Source: an uncultured Holdemanella sp.
GTDB lineage: Bacteria; Bacillota_I; Bacilli_A; Erysipelotrichales; Erysipelotrichaceae
Direction: 5' to 3'
DNA: 10,522 bases
Assembly: GCA_900754615.1 (NCBI GenBank)
Contig: CAAEDN010000123.1
Coordinates: 1 to 10,522, forward strand
A model generated the notes under the pieces. It was given only the letters and a program-made list of their open reading frames with translations. It was not told the DNA's origin and searched no databases. Position numbers and translations under genes: made by a program. This document shows positions 1 through 6,383 of the stretch, piece by piece. Positions within the stretch are counted from its first letter, which is position 1. Each line of letters opens with the position of its first letter.

Positions 1-1
1 A

Positions 2-370
2 AATTATTGGCAATATATAATTATTGAATTGTTAAGGAATGGCTATATCATTGTAATTGATTCAAAAATACAAAAGATGGTATTTATTGGGGAGATTTAA
101 CTAATATTTTAATCACTCCAAAGGGCATATTATAATTTATATAGTAAAGAAATAACCCAAAAAGAGACGATAGCATACTTAGAAAAAAATATTTCAAAGT
201 ATTCTGTTGAATATTATGGCAATTTGGAAATTGATAAGAGCTGTAATAAAGTAAAATTGATAAGATATAAAGAAATTACATCAGAAAATCTTGTTTTAAA
301 TGAGTATAAAAATACTTTATTTACAGAAGAATATATAAGACTTTTGCTCGGAGGGTATTACAATGTTTAA
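2..370 (+). pseudogene. Frameshifted remnant of a winged-helix-like gene (5' end outside window)
   Basis: No single frame is open here, but joining two frames gives a continuous protein-like reading of about 120 residues. Positions 2 to about 64 read in frame 2 (YWQYIIIELLRNGYIIVID). About 67-130 read in frame 1 (TKDGIYWGDLTNILITPKGI). About 131-370 return to frame 2 and end at TAA 368-370. Frame 2 alone is stopped at 98-100 and 110-112, and frame 1 at 58-60 and 133-135. One lost base near the A-run at 64-68 and one gained base near 130 would explain this. The pattern Y-W-x3-I-x2-L-x2-G-Y-I followed by I-T-P-K-G-I resembles YjcQ-type winged-helix proteins of phages and mobile elements, which is a tentative assignment. 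The C-terminal 75 residues (for example EKNISKYSVEYYGNLEI) are unrecognised. The stop overlaps the next gene's start by 8 bases, so the two were probably translationally coupled. Confidence 0.5.
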
Positions 371-542
371 ATTTGATGTGCTATGGATGTATAGTGATTA
401 TTGCTATTATGATGAAGATGAGATACCACGTTTACGAGATAATGCTCCAAAGGAAATAAAAGATTCCTATGAACACTATAAAGAACAAAAATGGAAATTA
501 CTTGAACGTGATAAGGTTAAAAAAAAGGAAAATGCTTCTTAA
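363..542 (+). CDS. Small acidic/basic orphan protein, 59 aa, paralogue of the next gene
   Basis: The start ATG has a strong Shine-Dalgarno GGAGGG at 350-355, seven bases upstream, and it overlaps the end of the preceding broken gene. The product is cytosolic by appearance, with no signal peptide or membrane helix. Its N-terminal half is aromatic and acidic (W8, Y10, Y13, C14, Y15, Y16, then DEDE at 17-20). A core APKEIKDSYEHYKE at 28-41 is followed by a lysine-rich tail. The core and the distance from W8 to P29 match the following small gene without gaps, which suggests tandem duplication. I do not recognise the family. Short genes of this kind in compact strings with strong ribosome binding sites are common in integrative elements and prophages, so an accessory origin is inferred. 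It is a real gene by signal quality, and its function is unknown. Confidence 0.6.
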   Translation: MFKFDVLWMYSDYCYYDEDEIPRLRDNAPKEIKDSYEHYKEQKWKLLERDKVKKKENAS

Positions 543-611
543 ATTGGTTGTAAAATGGATTAAAGAAAGATACGGTAATAAAGATGTCAAACTGAGGAGG
601 TGAATTTGATT

Positions 612-770
612 ATGCATTTAATGCCAAGTTGGTATCCCTATATAGATTGGGATAAGTCGGATTTAAAAGTAAAGGTGTTAAAACCGGATACACCACAAGA
701 AATCAAAGATGATTTTGCAAAATATTTAGAAGAGTTGAAAAAACCGGGCAAGGGATATGTAATTAAGTAA
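612..770 (+). CDS. Small orphan protein, 52 aa, paralogue of the preceding gene
   Basis: A near-perfect Shine-Dalgarno AGGAGGTGA at 595-603 precedes this gene. Two in-frame starts are possible: ATG 612, eleven bases after AGGAGG, and TTG 606, five bases after it, which would add two residues. I chose ATG because its N-terminus lines up with the paralogue. The protein is soluble in appearance. It has an aromatic start (MPSWYPYIDWD, residues 4-14), then DTPQEIKDDFAKYLEEL (26-42), which is predicted helical, and a short basic tail GKGYVIK. W7 to P28 spans the same 21 residues as W8 to P29 in the upstream gene, and both continue with EIKD, an aromatic residue three or four positions on, and a further Y/E-rich helix. 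A terminator follows 15 bases after the stop, so this gene closes a small transcription unit. No function can be assigned. Confidence 0.6.
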   Translation: MHLMPSWYPYIDWDKSDLKVKVLKPDTPQEIKDDFAKYLEELKKPGKGYVIK

Positions 771-785
771 CTAAATCTAAAAATC

Positions 786-813
786 AGGTCACTCAAACGA
801 GTGGCCTTTTATT
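786..813 (+). terminator. Rho-independent terminator after the tandem small genes
   Basis: The stem AGGTCACTC (786-794) pairs with GAGTGGCCT (799-807) around the tetraloop AAAC, giving nine pairs including one G-T wobble. The T-rich run TTTTATT (807-813) follows at once. It lies 15 bases after the stop of the 52-aa gene, so it fits termination of that unit. Confidence 0.8.
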
Positions 814-831
814 ATGCAAGGGAGTGATACT

Positions 832-975
832 ATGGACTGTTGTTTAGCACGTGGAAAAGATAGATCAGAACAAATTAAGAAACATATAAAAGAAGCAGCT
901 CAAAGTATTATCGACCATGCAGATGATATGGTGAATCAATATGATTTGTTGATAGATTTAAAGATAGAAACATAG
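832..975 (+). CDS. Orphan small protein, 47 aa
   Basis: ATG 832 follows the Shine-Dalgarno AAGGGAGTG (818-826) by five bases, after the terminator of the previous unit. The product has a short N-terminus with adjacent cysteines (C3, C4). A long amphipathic helix-like stretch follows (EQIKKHIKEAAQSIIDHADD, roughly residues 13-32), and then a short strand-like end (YDLLIDLKIET). There is no signal peptide or membrane segment. Ending right after a beta-like segment makes it look like the front of a somewhat longer protein, so C-terminal truncation is possible. However, the other frames downstream do not supply an obvious continuation. No promoter was seen between the terminator and the start, so its transcription is unclear; read-through is one option. 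The family and function are unknown. Confidence 0.5.
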   Translation: MDCCLARGKDRSEQIKKHIKEAAQSIIDHADDMVNQYDLLIDLKIET

Positions 976-985
976 GTGATAGGGT

Positions 986-1043
986 AAAAAGAAAGGAGCT
1001 GAACTCCATAAGTAATGAAGTTTACTTACTTGTTACAGCTCCT
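986..1043 (-). terminator. Rho-independent terminator of the minus-strand small membrane gene
   Basis: Read on the minus strand, AGGAGCTG (1043-1036) pairs with CAGCTCCT (1001-994). The stem extends through GTT/AAC (1034-1032 with 1004-1002) past one bulged A, and an inner stem AAGTAA/TTACTT forms at 1031-1026 and 1015-1010. The T-rich tract TTCTTTTT (993-986) follows directly. The stop codon of the small gene lies inside the stem. On the plus strand the downstream bases (GTTTGGCTTTT) are a poorer T-tract, so any stop of plus-strand transcripts from the 47-aa gene would be weaker. Confidence 0.7.
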
Positions 1044-1197
1044 GTTTGGCTTTTATGGCTTTTCGAATGTGAAGAATCCCATTCACAAAGAATAGTAGGG
1101 ATGCACAAATATTCAATACTTGATTGTTGAATGGTGCTACGACAAAACCTATGATAATGCCTGAAATATTGTTTAAAATGCCACTAAAAATATACAT
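1033..1197 (-). CDS. Small two-helix membrane protein, 54 aa
   Basis: On the minus strand, ATG (1197-1195) is preceded by AAGAGGA (1215-1209) at an 11-base spacing and by a near-consensus promoter. The gene ends in a hairpin terminator, so it is a complete transcription unit. The product begins MYIFSGILNNISGIIIGFVV, giving a first membrane segment at about 4-21. A short APFNNQ loop and a second segment at about 27-43 (LNICASLLFFVNGILHI) follow, then the basic tail RKAIKAKQEL. The positive tail suggests both ends face the cytosol. The second helix (ASLLFFVNG) resembles the first repeat of the DUF308-like protein at the end of this window (ASILFLFVNG), so it may be a single DUF308-type helix pair. 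A small hydrophobic toxin or a membrane-associated regulatory peptide are alternatives. Its function is unknown. Confidence 0.6.
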   Translation of the reverse strand: MYIFSGILNNISGIIIGFVVAPFNNQVLNICASLLFFVNGILHIRKAIKAKQEL

Positions 1198-1222
1198 TAT
1201 TGATTCTATCCTCTTAATTAGA

Positions 1223-1250
1223 AATATAGTGAAATAAATATAAATGTCAA
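1223..1250 (-). promoter_or_regulatory. SigA-type promoter of the minus-strand small membrane gene
   Basis: On the minus strand a perfect -35 TTGACA (1250-1245) is followed after 16 bases by TATATT (1228-1223), a five-of-six match to the -10 consensus. The predicted transcript start is near 1216, so the 5' leader is about 19 bases and contains the AAGAGGA ribosome binding site. This is the best promoter match I found in the window. Confidence 0.7.
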
Positions 1251-1261
1251 AACCGTATTAA

Positions 1262-1270
1262 TGTTATAAT
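1262..1270 (+). promoter_or_regulatory. Extended -10 promoter abutting the priA start codon
   Basis: TGTTATAAT contains a perfect TATAAT (1265-1270) with the TG extension at 1262-1263, which can work without a good -35. No clear -35 lies at the expected 1242-1247. Transcription would begin about seven bases after the -10, that is at about 1277, which is the A of the priA ATG. The promoter overlaps the upstream edge of the divergent promoter on the minus strand. Confidence 0.6.
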
Positions 1271-1276
1271 AGATAC

Positions 1277-3370
1277 ATGCTGATTAATGTATATATAGAA
1301 TATAATCGTTTACGCAATACTTTTACATATTCCTGTGATAGTCATGTTGAAGTGGGATGTCGAGTTCGCGTTGAATTCAACAATCGTACACTTATCGGAT
1401 TTGTAGAGGAAGTGGATGTAGAAAGCGATTTTAAAAATATTAAACCTGTTATTGAAGTCATAGATGAAAAGTCATTATTGAATTGTGAATTGAAACTGTT
1501 GGCCGATTATATGGCCGATTTTTATGCGAGCTCTAAGGTGACCTGTTATAAAACAATGCTTCCACCTGCACTTCGTCCTTCAAGCAATCATTCTAAGATT
1601 ATCTATGAGGATTATGCCGTGCTAAAGGAATCGGATTTACCCTTAACATCAAGACAAAAAGAAGTGCTTACGAGCTTTACTTATCCATGTAAAATGAGTG
1701 AGCTAAGAAAAGTCAGTTCATCGATTGCGAAAGCTTTATTGGATAAAGGGTATATTGGGATAGAAAAAAGAATTAAGGATTCCAATACACACGTATCCTC
1801 TATTACAGATGTTCAACATGAACTTACTTCTGAACAAGAATATGCGATTGAAGCCATACATAGTACAGATAAAACGGTTTCCTTACTTCATGGAGTAACA
1901 GGTTCTGGTAAAACAGAAGTCTTTTTACGTTTAGCTGAAAATGTATTGGCTTGCGGAAAACAAGTTTTATTTTTAGTGCCAGAAATCGGATTGACACCTA
2001 TGATGATTCAACGGGTGCAGGCACGTTTTCAACAAAAAATCGCAATCTATCATTCGGGATTGAATGCACAGGAAAAATTAGAACAATATAATTTAGTAAA
2101 AGATAAAAAAGTAGATGTTGTGGTAGGTACGCGTAGCGCCTGTTTTATGCCTTTTTCATCATTAGGTTTGATTTTAATGGACGAAGAACATGATTCTAGC
2201 TATAAACAAGACAATACACCAAGATATCATACACGAGATATTGTCTTATTTAGGGCCGCCTACCATAAATGTAAGGTAGTTCTAGCAAGTGCCACACCAT
2301 CTTTGGAATCATATGCACGTGCTTATAAAAATGTTTATGAATTGATTGAATTAAAGCATCGCATTCATGAAATGCCTGATATTCAACTGGTGGATATGAA
2401 AAGGGAAAGAATCACCAATGGCTTGTCTGAAACGTTGCTGCAAGCGATTTACGAGCGTCTTTCTAGAAAAGAACAAGTCATCTTACTTTTGAATCGAAGA
2501 GGATATTTGCCCGTTGTAAGATGTAGTGATTGTGGTCATGTGCGAATTTGTCCGGATTGTGGCATTGCCCTAACATATCATAAAAATCAGAATGCTTTAG
2601 TGTGTCATTGTTGTTCAAGACAATTTCCGTTTAATGAAGAATGTCCAAGCTGTCATTCTAAGAACTATTTTAAAGCAGGTATGGGAACGGAAAGATTGGA
2701 AGAACAGATTCTTGAAATTTTTAAAGATTATCATGTCGTTCGTATGGATGCAGACAGTACACGAAGAAAGAATGCCCATGAAAAGTTATTAAAAGAATTT
2801 GAAGAATCTGGAGATTTATTGATTGGAACACAAATGGTCGCAAAAGGGTTAGACTTTGAAAGAGTTACTTTAGTGGGAATCTTAAATGCGGATGCCACTC
2901 TATGTCGAAATGACTATCGTGCTAGCGAAACAGCGTATGAAATGTTAGAACAGGCAAGTGGAAGAAGTGGAAGAGGTACTTTAAAGGGTGAGGTTCTTAT
3001 TCAAACTTTCGATCCAGATCATTTTGTGATGCAATGTGTGAAGATGCATGACTATAAAATGTTCTTTAATCAAGAGATGAAATATCGTCATTTAGGTATG
3101 TATCCGCCATACGTATACTTATGTACTTTGGTATTTACGCATTTTGATGTGAATGAAGCCTATAAACAAGCAAATGCAGCAAAGGCGTATTTTCAATCGA
3201 TTCGAGTATTGGGACCTATTGAAATTCGTATGCAACAAAAGAAACGTCGTGTGCGTTTGATTTTAAAATCAAAGGATGATAAATTACTGCATAAACTTGT
3301 TAAGAATTATTTAGATACAACAAAACAAATTGTGGATGTAAATATGCATCCCGTTATGATGGAGGAATAG
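1277..3370 (+). CDS. priA: Primosomal protein N' (PriA), replication-restart helicase
   Basis: PriA is a superfamily 2 3'-5' DNA helicase that recognises stalled or repaired forks and reloads the replicative helicase. The N-terminal fork-binding domain (about 1-100) includes GCRVRVEF at 27-34. The helicase core has Walker A GVTGSGKT (206-213), the DEEH box (302-305), SATPSLESY (338-346), NRRGYLP (406-412) and the motif VI region QASGRSGR (559-566). Eight paired cysteines form the two zinc sites (C416, C419, C425, C428, C443, C446, C456, C459). At 697 residues it is a little shorter than well-studied homologues, with no missing motif. ATG 1277 is the only plausible start: an in-frame stop lies at 1259-1261 and the N-terminus matches the family. 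It has no Shine-Dalgarno, and a -10 element lies 6 bases upstream, which suggests a leaderless mRNA. It heads the housekeeping cluster. Confidence 0.97.
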   Translation: MLINVYIEYNRLRNTFTYSCDSHVEVGCRVRVEFNNRTLIGFVEEVDVESDFKNIKPVIEVIDEKSLLNCELKLLADYMADFYASSKVTCYKTMLPPALRPSSNHSKIIYEDYAVLKESDLPLTSRQKEVLTSFTYPCKMSELRKVSSSIAKALLDKGYIGIEKRIKDSNTHVSSITDVQHELTSEQEYAIEAIHSTDKTVSLLHGVTGSGKTEVFLRLAENVLACGKQVLFLVPEIGLTPMMIQRVQARFQQKIAIYHSGLNAQEKLEQYNLVKDKKVDVVVGTRSACFMPFSSLGLILMDEEHDSSYKQDNTPRYHTRDIVLFRAAYHKCKVVLASATPSLESYARAYKNVYELIELKHRIHEMPDIQLVDMKRERITNGLSETLLQAIYERLSRKEQVILLLNRRGYLPVVRCSDCGHVRICPDCGIALTYHKNQNALVCHCCSRQFPFNEECPSCHSKNYFKAGMGTERLEEQILEIFKDYHVVRMDADSTRRKNAHEKLLKEFEESGDLLIGTQMVAKGLDFERVTLVGILNADATLCRNDYRASETAYEMLEQASGRSGRGTLKGEVLIQTFDPDHFVMQCVKMHDYKMFFNQEMKYRHLGMYPPYVYLCTLVFTHFDVNEAYKQANAAKAYFQSIRVLGPIEIRMQQKKRRVRLILKSKDDKLLHKLVKNYLDTTKQIVDVNMHPVMMEE

Positions 3371-3371
3371 A

Positions 3372-4565
3372 ATGCGAAAGTGGTTATGGAAAGCTTTAGA
3401 TGAAGTGGTTAATAAAGAGGTATATTCCAATTTATATTTAAGAAATCATTTACAAGAAATAAGTGAAAAAGATCGTGCCTTGGCAACGAGAATTTTTTAT
3501 GGAACCATTCAAAATTATCGGTATTGTAAAGCTTGCTGGTCTAAATTTGTAAAGAATAAAGTAAATGACAAAATGGATGTTTTACTGACAATGAGTACAT
3601 ATCAATTGTTGTTTTTAGATAAAGTGCCAAGCTATGCGATAGTCAATGATGCGGTCAATATTGCCAAAAAAATCAATGTCAAATATGCAGGGCTTACAAA
3701 TGCAGTATTACATAAGGTAAAACCACTTGAAACAGAGAATGTGGCATTGAAATATTCTTTACCGGATTGGCTTTATAAAATGTGGATTCGCCAATATGGC
3801 CAAGAACAAGCTTTCGTTATGGCGAAGGCAAGTGTAAATATTTTGCCTCTTTATGTAAGAAGAAATGTATTGAACACAAAAGAAGAAGATTTTTCTTCTT
3901 CTGAATTTATTTGTGTCAAAGATCCCCTTTATATCTATACACAAAATGATTACTTTCATCATCCATACTATCAAAAGGGATATATGAGTGCACAAGATGA
4001 GGGTAGTTTTGCGATTGCCAAGTTTGTAGATCCAAAGGAAAATGAAAGAATTCTTGACTGTTGTGCAGCGCCAGGAACAAAAACGATGGCTATGGCTGAA
4101 ATGATGCACAATAAGGGTCATATTGATTCATTTGATTTGCATGCACATCGTAAAGAATTGATTGAAAGGGATGCCGAGCGTTTGGGTGTTGAGATTGTTC
4201 ATGCAGGTGTACAAGATGCCACAACATTCACGAGTACAGTATTATATGATCGCATTTTATGTGATGTGCCATGCTCGGGTTATGGTGTTTTATCTAGAAA
4301 ACCAGATATTAAATTGCATATGCTGCCAGAGGATATGGACACTTTGATTCCTTTACAATATTCTATATTAAATAATGTATGCCAATTTGTTAAGGTGGGA
4401 GGTACACTGGTATATTCAACTTGTACAATGAATAAAAAAGAGAATGAAAAACAAATTCAGAGATTTTTAAAGGAACATGACATGTTCCATTTGGTTGATG
4501 AAGTAAACATCTTTAGTGATGCCAAGCAAGATGGCTTCTATATGGCAAAACTAGTGCGTAGATGA
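3372..4565 (+). CDS. rsmB: 16S rRNA (cytosine-5)-methyltransferase RsmB
   Basis: RsmB uses S-adenosylmethionine to form m5C967 (E. coli numbering) in 16S rRNA. Residues 1 to about 125 are the NusB-like RNA-binding domain, and the rest is a Rossmann-fold methyltransferase. ILDCCAAPGTKT (227-238) is the SAM-binding motif. DVPCSG (298-303) carries motif IV cysteine C301, and YSTCTMNKKENE (348-359) carries the catalytic motif VI cysteine C351. The usual C-terminal pattern DGFYMAKL is present at 387-394. At 397 residues it is shorter than the roughly 430-450 common in the family, but no motif is missing. The ribosome binding site GGAGGA (3361-3366) lies in the last codons of priA and the gap is one base, so the two are co-transcribed and coupled. 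In many Firmicutes def and fmt separate these genes; here they do not. Confidence 0.95.
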   Translation: MRKWLWKALDEVVNKEVYSNLYLRNHLQEISEKDRALATRIFYGTIQNYRYCKACWSKFVKNKVNDKMDVLLTMSTYQLLFLDKVPSYAIVNDAVNIAKKINVKYAGLTNAVLHKVKPLETENVALKYSLPDWLYKMWIRQYGQEQAFVMAKASVNILPLYVRRNVLNTKEEDFSSSEFICVKDPLYIYTQNDYFHHPYYQKGYMSAQDEGSFAIAKFVDPKENERILDCCAAPGTKTMAMAEMMHNKGHIDSFDLHAHRKELIERDAERLGVEIVHAGVQDATTFTSTVLYDRILCDVPCSGYGVLSRKPDIKLHMLPEDMDTLIPLQYSILNNVCQFVKVGGTLVYSTCTMNKKENEKQIQRFLKEHDMFHLVDEVNIFSDAKQDGFYMAKLVRR

Positions 4566-4571
4566 TATAAT
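4563..4571 (+). promoter_or_regulatory. Candidate internal extended -10 promoter upstream of rlmN
   Basis: TGATATAAT gives a perfect TATAAT (4566-4571) with a TG extension (4563-4564), spanning the last bases of rsmB. The -35 position (4543-4548, TGGCAA) is a weak match. Transcription would begin near 4578, leaving about 19 bases with the GAGGTG ribosome binding site before rlmN. It could give rlmN and the kinase/phosphatase genes their own expression. Confidence 0.4.
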
Positions 4572-4596
4572 GAAGGATGGAAATTGAGGTGCTATT

Positions 4597-5640
4597 TTGG
4601 AAAGTTTATACAATTTAAATTACGATCAGATGTGTGAATATGCATTGGATCATGGATGGAAATCGTATCGAGGACATCAAATTTTTCAATGGTTATATCG
4701 TAACCGTGTATTTGATATTGATGAAATGACAAATGTATCTAAGGAAACAAGAGAAATCTTAAAGAAAGATTTTATTGTGAATCCTTTAGAATTAATAAAA
4801 AAACAAGTTTCGCATGATGGAACGACAAAATTTTTGTTTAAGACAAGTGATGGAGCACTTTTAGAAAGTGTTATGATGGTCTTTGATTATGGAAGAAGTG
4901 TATGTGTATCTAGCCAGGTAGGCTGTAACATGGGATGTGCTTTTTGTGCGAGTGGTTTAACAAAGAAAAAAAGAGATTTAACGAGTGGAGAAATGGTAGC
5001 TCAGGTTATGTATGTTCAAAAAGAATTGGATAAAGATAATCTACGCCTTTCACATATCGTTGTTATGGGTACGGGAGAGCCATTTGATAATTATGACAAT
5101 GTAATGAATTTCTTAGCAACTGTAAATCATGATCGCGGATTAGGCATAGGCTCAAGACATATTACGATTTCAACTTGTGGAATCGTGCCTAAAATCTATG
5201 ATTTTGCCAATGAACATACACAGTATAATTTAGCTATTTCTTTGCATGCGCCAAATGATGAGTTGCGTGACAAATTGATGCCTGTCAACCATGCGTATCC
5301 ATTAAAGGAGCTAATGGATGCTGTAAAATATTATGGCCAGGAAAACAATCGTCGTTTAACTTTTGAATATATCTTGTTGAATGGTGTAAATGATCATCCT
5401 GAACATGCAAAACAATTATCGAAACTTTTACATGGAATGAATGCCTATGTGAATTTGATTCCATATAATGCGGTAGATGAAAAAGGATTTAAATCAGTAA
5501 GTCATGATGAAGCGATGGTTTTTTATGATTTATTAATGAAAAACCACGTTCGCTGCACGATTCGAAAAGAACATGGTAACGATATTGATGCGGCATGTGG
5601 TCAATTAAGGATTAAGGAAATTAAAAAGGAAGGAATTTAA
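4597..5640 (+). CDS. rlmN: Dual-specificity 23S rRNA/tRNA adenine-C2 methyltransferase RlmN
   Basis: RlmN is a radical SAM enzyme that makes 2-methyladenosine at A2503 of 23S rRNA and A37 of some tRNAs. The CX3CX2C cluster ligands are C110, C114 and C117. MGTGEP (157-162) is the SAM-contact motif. C334 in DIDAACGQL is the cysteine that carries the methyl group, and C103, seven residues before the cluster, matches the E. coli partner cysteine C118. All catalytic residues are present and the length of 347 is typical. The start is TTG 4597, five bases after GAGGTG (4586-4591); no ATG fits upstream, and the next internal ATG would lose family-conserved sequence. The gap from rsmB is 31 bases, the longest in the cluster, and holds a candidate promoter. 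The neighbours suggest a ribosome-quality role. Confidence 0.96.
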   Translation: MESLYNLNYDQMCEYALDHGWKSYRGHQIFQWLYRNRVFDIDEMTNVSKETREILKKDFIVNPLELIKKQVSHDGTTKFLFKTSDGALLESVMMVFDYGRSVCVSSQVGCNMGCAFCASGLTKKKRDLTSGEMVAQVMYVQKELDKDNLRLSHIVVMGTGEPFDNYDNVMNFLATVNHDRGLGIGSRHITISTCGIVPKIYDFANEHTQYNLAISLHAPNDELRDKLMPVNHAYPLKELMDAVKYYGQENNRRLTFEYILLNGVNDHPEHAKQLSKLLHGMNAYVNLIPYNAVDEKGFKSVSHDEAMVFYDLLMKNHVRCTIRKEHGNDIDAACGQLRIKEIKKEGI

Positions 5641-5644
5641 TCAG

Positions 5645-6382
5645 ATGAAAGTTTTTGCGAATACGAATGTAGGTCTTGTAAGAAAATTGAATGAAGATGA
5701 TTATTGTATTGCTCATAACGACAATGATGAATGGATGGCCATCGTCTGTGATGGCATTGGTGGAGCAAAAGCAGGAGAGGTAGCGAGTCATACAGCAGTC
5801 ATGACAATGTATGAAGCTTTTATGAAATCTCCTGAATTTAAAAAAGATCGACAGGTCGACAATTGGATTCGTGAAAATTTAAATAAGGCGAATGATTTTA
5901 TTTATTCGAAAAGTTTAAAAAACCCAAATGAAAGAGGTATGGGAACGACGGCTGTAGGTGTAATCGTTGCCCATATTGGAACTTTCATTTTCAATGTTGG
6001 AGATTCAAGAATTTATGCCGATTATAATGATGATTTGATTCAGATGAGTGAAGATCATAGTGTGATTGCTCAGCTTCTAAAAGAGGGAAAGATTTCAATT
6101 GAAGAAGCAAAAATTCATCCACAAAAGAATACTTTGACAAATGCACTTGGAGTTTGGCATGTTTTCCGTATTGATATCAACAAAATTGAAAATAGCTATA
6201 AATACCTTTTGATATCAAGTGATGGATTGCATGGATATGTGGAAAAGAAAGTTATTTCAGATATTGTGCATGATGACGCTCTTTCTTTACAGGAAAAGAC
6301 AGAAACACTGATCGCAAGAGCTAACCAATCTGGTGGGTATGATAATTGTACAGTTATTTTGATGGAAAATAGTGGAGAATAA
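5645..6382 (+). CDS. prpC: PP2C-family Ser/Thr phosphatase, partner of the PASTA kinase (PrpC/Stp type)
   Basis: This is a metal-dependent protein phosphatase that reverses phosphorylation by the adjacent kinase. The PP2C metal ligands are visible: RKLNED with D18, CDGIGG with D36 and G37, SSDG with D193, and GGYDN with D233. GMGTTAVG (98-105) and NVGDSR (117-122) are the other family motifs. EDHS at 136-139 is normal for the group. The length of 245 matches bacterial PrpC, and there is no membrane segment, so it acts in the cytosol. It starts four bases after rlmN, with AGGAAGG (5627-5633) as ribosome binding site, and its stop is one base from the preferred kinase start, giving a tightly coupled pair. 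The position just upstream of the kinase is the same as in Bacillus prpC-prkC. Confidence 0.95.
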   Translation: MKVFANTNVGLVRKLNEDDYCIAHNDNDEWMAIVCDGIGGAKAGEVASHTAVMTMYEAFMKSPEFKKDRQVDNWIRENLNKANDFIYSKSLKNPNERGMGTTAVGVIVAHIGTFIFNVGDSRIYADYNDDLIQMSEDHSVIAQLLKEGKISIEEAKIHPQKNTLTNALGVWHVFRIDINKIENSYKYLLISSDGLHGYVEKKVISDIVHDDALSLQEKTETLIARANQSGGYDNCTVILMENSGE

Positions 6383-6383
6383 T

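Noticed and set aside
131..136. TATAAT hexamer as a promoter for the small accessory genes
   Set aside because: It has no TG extension or matching -35, lies inside the decayed gene in AT-rich DNA, and is 227 bases before the next start. Chance occurrence is likely.
559..566. PriA motif VI region reads QASGRSGR rather than the usual QVAGRAGR (residue positions in PriA)
   Set aside because: Both arginines and the glycines are kept and only small residues change, so this is ordinary variation and not a sign of inactivation.
945..1130. Long plus-strand frame without a stop, reading through the terminator and antisense to the 54-aa gene
   Set aside because: It has no ATG, GTG or TTG start with a ribosome binding site near its beginning, while the minus strand has promoter, ribosome binding site, ORF and terminator together.
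3759..4121. 120-codon open frame on the minus strand
   Set aside because: It lies wholly antisense to rsmB methyltransferase motifs, and its translation has no recognisable domain. It is a shadow of the real gene.
6372..6383. GTG start for prkC inside prpC
   Set aside because: ATG 6384 has GGAG at six-base spacing. The GTG has no comparable site and only adds four residues before the kinase domain.
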